Of a DNA stretch of 64,000 nucleotides, positions 56,582-64,000 are shown in pieces. The notes under the pieces are model-generated. The model was not told the DNA's origin and ran no database searches. It saw only the letters and a list, made by a program, of their open reading frames with translations. Every line of letters begins with the position of its first letter. Position 1 is the stretch's first letter. The DNA is from Patiria miniata (lineage: Eukaryota; Echinodermata; Asteroidea; Valvatida; Asterinidae): contig NW_024037073.1 in the NCBI RefSeq assembly GCF_015706575.1, positions 25,216,622 to 25,280,621 of the forward strand, written 5' to 3'. Both the position numbers and the translations under genes were made by a program.

Positions 56582-57203
56582 TCACCGACACCACGAACTG
56601 ACACCTGGTGATCAGCGCTGCAGAAATACAAATCGGAGAAAAACGCTTTTAAAGGTTTGACACGAATTTACTCACTAAAATAATCCATCTATCTTAGAGG
56701 TTTTGGTATCACTTAACATGAAAATGCTTAAACTACTCAATTATAAACGTTATATTGTGAAAATCTGCTTAGTTAATTAGAAATTAAATGATTAAGATGG
56801 GTGTCAGTTCGTGAAACCCAAAATTTATGTGTTTTCGGAGAGTGCACGCATGCAACAGCATTAGTGAGTGTCACTTCGTGAAAACCTAAATTGACGCATT
56901 TTGGGAGAGTGCGCGCACACACTGCGCATGTGCGCACTCTCCGAAAACACGTAAATTTTGGTTTTCACGAACTGACACCCTGTGCAGGGTCACTTCGTGG
57001 TAACAAAAAATACCAGAATTGACCAATTTTTTTGAAAATTCACTAGTAAAATTTGCTTATTTTAGATGATTTCAGCAATTTTAACTTCGTCATGTGAAAC
57101 TTCATGATACAAACTGCTTATATGTGCAAAAAAAGAAAATTTGAATTTTTAATTTTTTGTGTACACATGTGATGCAGAGGGTGTCAGTTCGTGGTGTCGG
57201 TGA
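56582..57203. mobile_element. Foldback element built from GTGTCAGTTCGTG repeats
   Basis: The ends TCACCGACACCACGAACTGA and its exact complement enclose about 620 bases. Inside, the word GTGTCA(G/C)TTCGTG recurs near 56801, 56876 (direct) and 56975 (inverted), each followed or preceded by an AATTTA ... GTTTTCGGAGAGTGC block, so nested hairpins form. Similar layout to the array at 16052. No coding frame; target duplication unresolved. Confidence 0.8.
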
Positions 57204-58165
57204 CGATTTGATAGCAGAAGTCTACATGTAAGTACACTTTCAATTTCAAGCAAGAGAGTGTAGGAATTCCATGGTTTCAAATCTTTGTTGATGCAGTGAC
57301 TATTTGTATCTGTATTTTAAATGTCTTTCTTGATTATCCAAACACCAAATCTAAAGCTTGTGTCAAGATTCTAAATGTGAGATATAAATAAAGGTGTTGT
57401 AAGCAAAATGTAGCGAACGACCTGAAATATTTTTTTGATCGGCATCTAATTTTATTTAGTTATAGATAATTGAAGTGTTACGTTATGTCTGTGATCTATT
57501 ATGAGCTGTAAAACTCTGTAAAAAGTGCAGAGTGCCATTTCACTTTTTTTTTAAGCAACCTAGATATGAGCAAAACCGACGGATTACATAATGTACATGT
57601 AAAAAAAGTCTTGAAGAGAAAATAAAAAGTTATTCTGAAGCATATCTATGCCAAAGTCAACTGAAACTCTATTGCCTACTTTGGTTTAGTATGTATTCAA
57701 AACAAGGAACAAAGAACTAATCCTTACAAATCTTAGAGATGAAAAAACACTAAGGGGACAAAATGCAGAAGCTTTTTGTTTCAACTACACATTGCTCCAG
57801 GTCTTATTTTCGCTATTAGTATAAAACTGGAGTGATCTTGAAATAGGACAGAACACTCTTTGCTACATCTGAATAAAAATGTTGGATATGGAGAACGATG
57901 AAGTTGAAAAGCACCTTGAGAACTTTATCAAGACTCACAAAAGAAATTAACAAATACTATGGTTAAGTACTGAAATCAATGCACCAATTGGCCTCCTCTT
58001 AAACTTGGTCTTTCTCTTCACAGTCATTCGAGTGAAGTCCATGCGTACATTCATCAACATGTACTTATCCAATCTGGCTGTGGCTGACTTGCTCTTCCTT
58101 AAGACTCAATGTATATTTGTATTGTGTTCATCCGAAGTGTACAAAGCATTCCAGAGTGTCAAATA

Positions 58166-59000
58166 AAACCCGGGACATACCGTTATTTTGTTTTACCATT
58201 TTGGATTTCCTCAAAAACAAAAACAGTAAACAAACCATTGACCGTTTTGTCGTTTTACAGTTTTATAAAACGACAAACAGTATTAAGATAAATACAGTTT
58301 ATCCATTTTATAAGTTTAGGAAAATTCATTATAGCACAACGATCCATTATTTTTGTTTTACAGTTTTACACAAATAACTTTGAAAAACAGCAAAACGGTC
58401 AGTATTGAATACACACTGTTTTTTTATTTTAGTGTCATAGTTAACAGTCCGTGGTGCATTTTGTGGCGGTGGGCAAGGGGGTGGAGGGGGACCCTGCTTT
58501 ACACGAGTGTTGGCTCGGCATATTTAATGCGTGGTGTGATTCCTGGTGCGGACCCTGACCCCCTTCTCATGCGATTCAGTTGGTGGGGCTTAAAGAGTTG
58601 CAAGCAAAAATGGCGCTGGAAAACTGCAAGGGAGGGCATTACTTTTCACAATGGATACAGGATGGTAAGACGTTTGATGAAGTGCAGATATTTTGAAGGA
58701 AATTGTAGTTTAAGTCGACACAGCTCTTCAATAGCTAATTCGCAAATTCTGTCGTGAGAACGAAAATGTAAGGAAGGCCCAGGCAATGACTCGATCCCAA
58801 GGATAAAAATAAAGCAACTAACCGTTTAACGCTTTCTACAATTAAAAACAACAACAAAAAGTATTTTTGTGTGTGTGACTTAATACCGTTTGACCGTTTC
58901 ACAAAACTGTAAAACGACAAACGGTCAAAAGTTCGTTCGCTGTGTTTGTTTTTGAGAAAATCCAAAACGGTAAAACAAAATAACGGTATGTCCCGGGATT
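58166..59000. mobile_element. 835-bp DNA transposon with about 100-bp TIRs in the receptor pseudogene
   Basis: Ends AAACCCGGGACATACCG and the complement of AATCCCGGGACATACCG; the inverted repeats continue through TTTTGTTTTACC, GGATTT, CTCAAAAACAAA and GACCGTTTTGTCGTTTTACA. CAAATA flanks both sides (58160-58165, 59001-59006). The interior has one possible exon-like frame (from about 58611, ending near a GGTAAG donor) that I do not recognise. Superfamily not assigned; a 6-base duplication is compatible with several. Confidence 0.85.
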
Positions 59001-59589
59001 CAAATACATGTTTGTTGCTGTTTCTAGTTATTTTGTAGTGATCATAGCAGCTGAGAGATTCTCTGCAGTGCGCAATCCTCTGACATTCAAGGAAAAAGCC
59101 TCTAAATCTCGAGCAGCAAAGATATCAGCAGGACTCTGGGTGCCAACAATTATTGTTGGTGTGATTCCAATATTCTTGCCAGAGACTTTCTTTAAAGACA
59201 TCATTTTTTGAATTAATTTCGTTACCCACACTACCTGTTTAGTAGCCACTCTTGCTTTGTACATCTTGGTAGTACTGTAGTTAAAGTGTGCAAGCAATCA
59301 GCACAGTTGCCAAATTGTCCCAAGCAAGCAGGCAAGCTCCTCTGTATGGTTATCATCAATACTGCCATTTTTTTTCATTCTGAACTCACTGAACGCTTCA
59401 GCTGCAATTATTTATACTCTGGGAACAACTTATACTTTGCCTGCCCAAGCTATTGAATATCTAAAACTTGCAGAAAATCTTCAGACTTATCAATAGCTCA
59501 ATTAATTCCCTCGTCTACAGTGCTGACTAACGCTGACTATCGTGCAGCTGTAGTCAAGGCTTTCTCATTCCTCAAACTGTGCTGTCGTT

Positions 59590-59914
59590 ATAAGATGGAA
59601 TTTTTGCGTCGGGGTGATATAAATCAAATTAGGTTTTGCCCTGCACCAACGTTTTTAAACACTGTATACTCAGTGTATTACCTCCCGAGTGAAAGTTGGA
59701 AAAAATCACTCGGGTGGGACTCCAACCCACGACCTCCTGCTTTCTAGTGCAGATGTCTTACCACTCGACCACCGAGCTAACGGGATCGGGTGGCCGGTTC
59801 GAATCTGATGTACATAGCGGCAGGTACCGCATAAACTACATGTATTATAAGATGGAATTTTCTGTTCGAACCGGCCATCCGATCCCGTTAGCTCGGTGGT
59901 CGAGTGGTAAGACA
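59590..59914 (-). mobile_element. tRNA-like TIR element inserted in receptor pseudogene
   Basis: 325-base insertion framed by direct copies of TGTGCTGTCGTT (59578-59589 and 59915-59926). It starts ATAAGATGGAATTTTTGCGT, then the TTAGGTTTTGCCCT end repeat, a minus-strand tRNA-like core (59715-59780), a second ATAAGATGGAATTTT at 59849, and ends inside a plus-strand A box (TGGTCGAGTGGTAAGACA). The last 52 bases are inverted to 59755-59806. The 12-base duplication is of the length left by LINE-type target-primed insertion. Confidence 0.9.
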
Positions 59915-60184
59915 TGTGCTGTCGTTGCTTCCCAAGACGGAATCGCAGCCAGGGAAGCAGATTGAGCTTCATGTGATTCCACATGCAGGCAGAAAATGAC
60001 CAAGAGCACCATGCTGCCAGGCCAAGCGGCAGCAAGCCACCAAGCCAAGGGCATGTACAACACACAGCGAGTCAGCAGTCACTGGAAAGCTGTCAAGAAC
60101 AATGTTCCTTTTTCTCAGTGCTTGCACACGCGGTACATAACGCATTGATATTCGTGTATGAGGCAACTTTCTCTCAGGAGGTAA

Positions 60185-60895
60185 AGCCCCTGTCACACTG
60201 TCTGTGATCTTATGTGCGCTCTTACTGCGTCCTTGAAAAATAGCTGGGGTGCAAAAACAACTACTAGATCGCAGCAACAACTACATACAAGTTGCCAGAT
60301 GGGCCCCGGAGGGTCTTAATGGTCTCCGATGAGTGCCAAGATCTTTGAACATGCCCAAAACAATCGCAACACCTCTACGCTCTGGCCAAGGCGCCGCAAT
60401 GACGCAACTCGAGGGGCTGTGCGAGCGTGAATCGTGCGACATTGAAGTGGCATTGAGGCAGCCTAGGGGCAAGACAGTTGATGTACATGTAGTCTCCATG
60501 AGAAAGTAACTTGACTGCGATGAACTTGTAGAATAATTTTGAAACTGGACTGTGTATTGACCGTTTTGTCGTGGTATTTATACAGCGCAAGTGACGTCAC
60601 ATGAGCGTATTTTGGTCTAATAGAGAGCGCGACGCGAGGTATTAGGACGTATCAACAGCGAGCAGAGCGTAGTGTGAGCGCAGTAACAGCGCAGCGGCAG
60701 CGACTAGATAGAGTAATTGAGCTTGACAGGGGCGCATAGAGAGCCAGTTGAGCGCATCGTAAGCGTGGGGAGGGCACAGTATGAGCGTCAGAAAATTGTC
60801 ATTTTCTTGCGTCCTCGCTGCGATTGTTAAATTTATGAAATATTTTTGGTCGCCGTAAGGTCTCCTATGAGATCGCATATAATGTGACAGGCCCT
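60185..60895. mobile_element. Harbinger-like non-autonomous element with TAA duplication
   Basis: 711 bases with ends AGCCCCTGTCACACTGTCTG and the complement of AGGGCCTGTCACATTATATG. TAA lies on each side (60182-60184, 60896-60898). A 3-base TWA duplication with short terminal repeats is typical of PIF/Harbinger. It splits a tRNA-family end repeat (ACTTTCTCTCAGGAGGTAA and CACACTGAGTAAACAGTG). The interior is rich in GAGCGCAG-type words; no transposase. Confidence 0.75.
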
Positions 60896-60896
60896 T

Positions 60897-60970
60897 AACA
60901 CACTGAGTAAACAGTGCATATACGTCGGAGAAGGGCAAAACCTAATTTTCATCTGCAAAAATTCCATCTT
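60897..60970 (-). mobile_element. End-repeat remnant of a tRNA-like TIR element
   Basis: CACACTGAGTAAACAGTG, GAGAAGGGCAAAACCTAAT and TGCAAAAATTCCATCTT reproduce the right-hand inverted repeat of the tRNA-like family. Its missing left part is the fragment ending at 60184, so the Harbinger-like element landed inside it. Confidence 0.7.
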
Positions 60971-61133
60971 GTGATTGGCGCATATTACCGTGAAACGCCT
61001 TACTGGTAACGAGAAACATTCACAGCATATTATCAAGAATAGAAAAGTATTTTACTTTAAAGTAGGGAATTGTCAATACTTCCTGTGTCATTAGTAATGT
61101 GCAGGACCAGAACAGTTTGCAACCAACTGTCAG

Positions 61134-61320
61134 TGTCACATTCCCTGGTTTGCCCCTCCCCAAGAAATATGACCATCAGAAGTCTGGTACACCCGTCACA
61201 CAAAATAAATTGTCACAAAAAATAAAATGTCAATTCACTTGACAATTTATTTTGTGTGACGGTGTTCCAGACTACTGAGGGTTATATTTCTTGGGGAGGA
61301 GCAAACCAGGGAATGTGACA
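61134..61320 (+). mobile_element. Palindromic 5' LTR of an LTR retrotransposon
   Basis: 187 bases beginning TGTCACATTCCCTGG and ending CCAGGGAATGTGACA, so it has the TG...CA ends of an LTR. The two halves are inverted repeats of about 82 bases with few mismatches around a loop of about 25 bases. It is followed after two bases by a likely primer-binding site. It breaks the 3' flank of the receptor paralog (homologous to 49255). The 3' LTR is not in the window. Confidence 0.65.
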
Positions 61321-61322
61321 AA

Positions 61323-61340
61323 TGGGGGCTCATCCGGGAA
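61323..61340 (+). promoter_or_regulatory. Likely primer-binding site (tRNA-Pro type)
   Basis: TGGGGGCTCATCCGGGAA starts two bases after the LTR's CA. It agrees at 16 of 18 positions with the primer-binding site complementary to the 3' end of tRNA-Pro used by many retroelements (TGGGGGCTCGTCCGGGAT, recalled). Position and sequence together make chance unlikely. Confidence 0.65.
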
Positions 61341-61528
61341 ATGAAAAAACAAATTGAGAAAAGCCAGTAGTCTCAGGTGTGTGGTAATACACGATAGATG
61401 TTCAAGGTGGTTTATGGAAGCCCTTGCTAGGCAGCGTGCATTGAGAAGCCCAAATTGCGATGCCTATAGACAGATTGTCATGTCATGTTGGCGATTATGT
61501 AACGTGCACTAAGTCACAAGGAATCAAG
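61341..61528 (+). other. Leader remnant of the LTR element
   Basis: Non-coding stretch between the primer-binding site and the poly(T) that marks the 3' end of the minus-strand LINE. It is probably the start of the internal region, cut off by the LINE insertion. Confidence 0.45.
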
Positions 61529-61670
61529 TTTTTTTTTCTTTCTTTTTTTCTGTTTTATTCAAAGATACAATCAACAATTAAATAACAATAATCTATGTAC
61601 ATGTACAGTTAATCGTCTGCTCTATAGGTACTAATGAATTACACACAACAAAACATTCTAACAAAACAGT

Positions 61671-61870
61671 TTACTCGACATGACGAAGCTGCAGTTCCTG
61701 CCCAAAAAGGATGATAAGGTTGGAATACTGGCCAAATTTAAAACGACTCACTGTTTGTTTACCTATATTAATTAAAGTATTCAGAAACCGATAACTATTG
61801 TATGTTTCCCCGACTCCGAAAAGAATATTTTCCACGGACAGACTGATCGATTTGCCATACTTAATGTACA
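61671..61870 (-). pseudogene. Out-of-frame C-terminus of the LINE ORF2
   Basis: In a second minus-strand frame SVENILFGVGETYNSYRFLN, then IGKQTVSRFKFGQ and ending ELQLRHVE continues the expected L1/Tx1 C-terminal pattern (ILFG ... I-x-x-K-x-x-I-x-x-x-K ... EL). The main frame runs out at 61781 instead, so a frameshift near 61860 removed the last 60 or so residues. Confidence 0.75.
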
Positions 61871-64000
61871 TGTAGATGCAGCAATCTTTTCGATTTCGTT
61901 CCAAAGGGGTTTTACCATTTTACACGACCAAAAAAAGTGTTCAATGTAATCAATACTATCATGACAAAATGTACAATTTTCTGAATCACTCTTCTTCCTT
62001 TTGCAAAGCCAGACTTGCGTGGGGTAACAGTTATGAATGATTTTCCAATTGATTGAAAAGGACTTACTGTCTGGACAGCAATAGTTGAGCCTCTTCCATA
62101 TTACATCCCAAACAAAGTTATGAGTGGGGAATTTGTTTTTCCAAAATGTCTCTGCTATGGGTGTAGTGAATTTTGTGTCAGTAAATTTCTTCCTTATGCG
62201 CTTCATATTCATCTTAATTAGCTCATTTCGAACATCAATATTAATGTTACCAATCGTTTCTTTGGAAAGTTGTTTCCATTCCACGGGAAGGGAATTAATG
62301 ACAATATAATATTCCAGTAAGTAGTTACCGTTGTTGCCAATGATTTGCCTAATCTGATCAGGGGTCATGAAATTACCGTGGTTGTCATAAAGATGATAAA
62401 CGTAAATGACACCAGCTGAGATCCACTTTTTCAGAAAAATCGGTTTACCCTTGAATTTGACTGCATGGTTATTCCAAATTCTTTGCTTCGCAACTTCAGT
62501 AATGTCTGCAGCCTCTGCCCGTGGGTTGACTTCCAGCCAAGACAAAATGATGTTCTTATAGAAGGGCGCAAGGTTATTCAGATCAGAACAGCAGAGCAAA
62601 TCTTTGGCACTACAGTTACTGTGAAATACAGAGAGATCTGGACCAAGTTTATCAAATTCAAACAAAGCACAATTCTTCCAAGGAAGGATATCATCATTGG
62701 CTAGTCTTTTTAACCATTTCAAATGCAAGGTGTTAATAACACTTTTCACATCAATCATATTCAAACCACCTTGGTCATATGCACCTACTATAGTGTTTCT
62801 CTTAACCTTCTCGCTTCCACCCCAAACAAATTTGAAAATACATGAATTAACCTGCTTTTGAATAGACTCAGGAACAATGAGTGATAAAGCTGGGTAGAGA
62901 ATCTGCGAGAAAAGCAATGATTTCACTATGATGATTTTACCTTTCATAGTAAGTTTTCTCATGGCCCACATTTTCAAAATTTTCCTCATTTTGGCTAGTC
63001 TCCGTGTCCACTTCTGCTCAATGTCTTGAGCTGGAGTGAAGCTAGAGAACACAATACCCAAGGTGGTGATTTCTGACTTCCAAATAACATCAATAGGGTG
63101 GTCCAGTCTTGTTCTATTTCTACCAATCCACATAGCCTCTGTCTTATTTTTGTTGAGTGACAGGCCTGACACAGATTCAAATTCTTCTAAAATACTAAAT
63201 ACAGGACTAAAAGAATTATCATTACCGAGAAAAAGTGTCATATCATCTGCGTACTGAGTGAGGGTGACTGTATTGATAGGATAATCCCTCTTTGGCAATG
63301 AAATACCTGTAATTAATGGACTCTGCTTGATCTTAGCCACTAATATTTCCACACCAAGTATAAAGAGTAAAGGCGGGAGTGGACAGCCTTGCCGTACTCC
63401 TCTGTGGAGATTGAAATAACCTGAGACCCATCCATTATTGATGATACAGCTCATGGAATCATTGTACACAGTACTAGTCCACTTTCTCAAGGAAGGGCCA
63501 AAGTTCATGTACTTCAGGACTCTCATTAAGTACTTCCTATCAATACAGCCAAAAGCCTTTTTAAAATCCAATGAAAGCATGAAACCTGGAATGTTACACT
63601 TTTCACACTGGCGAATAATGTCTTCCATGAGTCTGATGTTTTCGCCAATGAATCGACCTTTCATGAATCCCGTTTGGTCTGGGCTAATAAGTGAAGGTAG
63701 AACATGGCGAATTCTTGATGCAAGGACTCTTGTGGCTATCTTATACATGTAATCAATATTCAGAAGCGAAATCGGTCTCCAATTGTTTAGTGAACGTACA
63801 TCCCCTTTCCCTTTGTACAACAATGAGATTAATCCCCTCTTCTGCGACACTGACAGTTCTCCATTGTCATAGGCTTCATTTAAACTGTCAACAACAATTG
63901 GCCCAATCACGTTCCAGAAGGTGACATAGAATTCCTTTGTAAGGCCATCCAGCCCAGGGCTCTTGTCATTGGCCATTTCCCCCAAGGCATCAGTACACTC
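61781..64000 (-). CDS. LINE ORF2 reverse transcriptase (partial, frameshifted)
   Basis: Open from the window edge to a stop at 61781, about 739 codons. Counting from a TTG at 63985: NDKSPGLDGL (6-15), RPISLLN (70-76), DQTGFMKGRFIGENI (103-117), LSLDFKKAF (138-145) with catalytic D140, RGVRQGCPLPPLLF (195-208), YADD (245-248), SGLSLNKNKTEAMWIG (273-288), and a C-terminal CTFCHDSIDYIEHFFWSC zinc-knuckle-like segment. This order is that of L1/Tx1-clade LINEs. Residue 146 is Gly where Asp usually follows AF, and P204 replaces the usual Ser, so activity is doubtful. The true start is outside the window. Confidence 0.92.
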   Translation of the reverse strand, partial: ECTDALGEMANDKSPGLDGLTKEFYVTFWNVIGPIVVDSLNEAYDNGELSVSQKRGLISLLYKGKGDVRSLNNWRPISLLNIDYMYKIATRVLASRIRHVLPSLISPDQTGFMKGRFIGENIRLMEDIIRQCEKCNIPGFMLSLDFKKAFGCIDRKYLMRVLKYMNFGPSLRKWTSTVYNDSMSCIINNGWVSGYFNLHRGVRQGCPLPPLLFILGVEILVAKIKQSPLITGISLPKRDYPINTVTLTQYADDMTLFLGNDNSFSPVFSILEEFESVSGLSLNKNKTEAMWIGRNRTRLDHPIDVIWKSEITTLGIVFSSFTPAQDIEQKWTRRLAKMRKILKMWAMRKLTMKGKIIIVKSLLFSQILYPALSLIVPESIQKQVNSCIFKFVWGGSEKVKRNTIVGAYDQGGLNMIDVKSVINTLHLKWLKRLANDDILPWKNCALFEFDKLGPDLSVFHSNCSAKDLLCCSDLNNLAPFYKNIILSWLEVNPRAEAADITEVAKQRIWNNHAVKFKGKPIFLKKWISAGVIYVYHLYDNHGNFMTPDQIRQIIGNNGNYLLEYYIVINSLPVEWKQLSKETIGNINIDVRNELIKMNMKRIRKKFTDTKFTTPIAETFWKNKFPTHNFVWDVIWKRLNYCCPDSKSFSINWKIIHNCYPTQVWLCKRKKSDSENCTFCHDSIDYIEHFFWSCKMVKPLWNEIEKIAASTCTLSMANRSVCPWKIFFSESGKHTIVIGF

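Larger units (their letters stand above)
57889..60110 (+). pseudogene. Broken paralog of the GPCR-like receptor
   Basis: Homologous to 47510-48600: EVEKHLEN, then a stop; LNLVFLFTVIRVKSMRTFIN, LSNLAVADLLFL, an 835-base insertion, then VIIAAERFSAVRNPLTFKEK, ISAGLWVPTIIVGVIPIFLP, further frame breaks, INSLVYS, the same +1 shift, and TNADYRAAVVKAFSF interrupted by the tRNA-like insertion. Stops and frameshifts throughout show it is dead. Because the intact paralog is in the same window, each insertion site can be read base by base. Confidence 0.9.
61529..64000 (-). mobile_element. Tx1/L1-like LINE, 3' part, running off the right edge
   Basis: The minus-strand element ends at 61529 in a T/C-rich stretch on the plus strand (an A-rich tail in its own sense). 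The 3' UTR is short (61529-61670) and then the polyprotein frame follows. The 5' portion with the endonuclease lies beyond the window. Confidence 0.85.

Overview
This is eukaryotic (animal) DNA: AT-rich, mostly non-coding, with spliced exons flanked by good GT/AG sites, a TTAGGG-type repeat, and a dense mixture of animal transposon classes (Tx1/L1-like and CR1/jockey-like LINEs, Penelope-like, Ty3/gypsy-like, hAT, mariner-like, Harbinger-like and TTAA-type elements, tRNA-like repeats). Frequent ACATGTACATGTA tracts, a lineage-type rhodopsin-family receptor and the exon content suggest a marine invertebrate deuterostome, most likely an echinoderm or relative. The organism is an inference, not a demonstration.

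Layout. (1) 1-9439 and 23350-32750 are two arms of a huge inverted repeat, roughly 98-99% identical by eye. They are separated by about 13.4 kb of spacer (9440-22849) and a 500-base run of N (22850-23349) that ends exactly at the inner end of the right arm. Each arm carries the same decayed elements in mirror order: telomere-like array, gypsy pol fragments, Penelope-like fragment, tRNA-like element and LINE tail. Real palindrome and inverted haplotype misassembly are both possible. (2) The spacer holds repeats and small transposons only: a 99-bp perfect palindrome, a mixed-orientation 31-bp array, TTAA-flanked MITEs, a LINE RT fragment and a broken ORF1-like gene. (3) 32.8-35.8 kb is a minisatellite followed by two Penelope-like RT copies head to head. 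(4) 41.3-43.9 kb on the minus strand holds three consecutive exons of a protein resembling bacterial PhnD-type periplasmic phosphonate-binding proteins, with introns full of mobile elements. (5) 47.5-48.8 kb is an intact single-exon class A GPCR-like gene whose C-terminal tail lies in a shifted frame. A broken paralog lies at 57.9-60.1 kb and its 3' flank reaches 61.13 kb. It is interrupted by three precisely delimited insertions whose empty sites can be read from the intact copy. (6) Two minus-strand exons resemble the tRNA m5U methyltransferase TRMT2A (49860-50017 and 55579-55728), but they are in the wrong order, and one has an in-frame TAG. A 3-kb transposon with a CpG-rich core lies between them. 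(7) The right end carries a palindromic LTR with a tRNA-Pro-like primer-binding site, then a Tx1/L1-like LINE running off the edge.

The most unusual items are a tRNA-like (A-box/B-box) element family framed by about 60-bp terminal inverted repeats, a TTAA-flanked repeat whose central hairpin differs between copies by paired compensating changes, the palindromic LTR, and the PhnD-like spliced gene. No operons, CRISPR arrays or prokaryotic features were seen.
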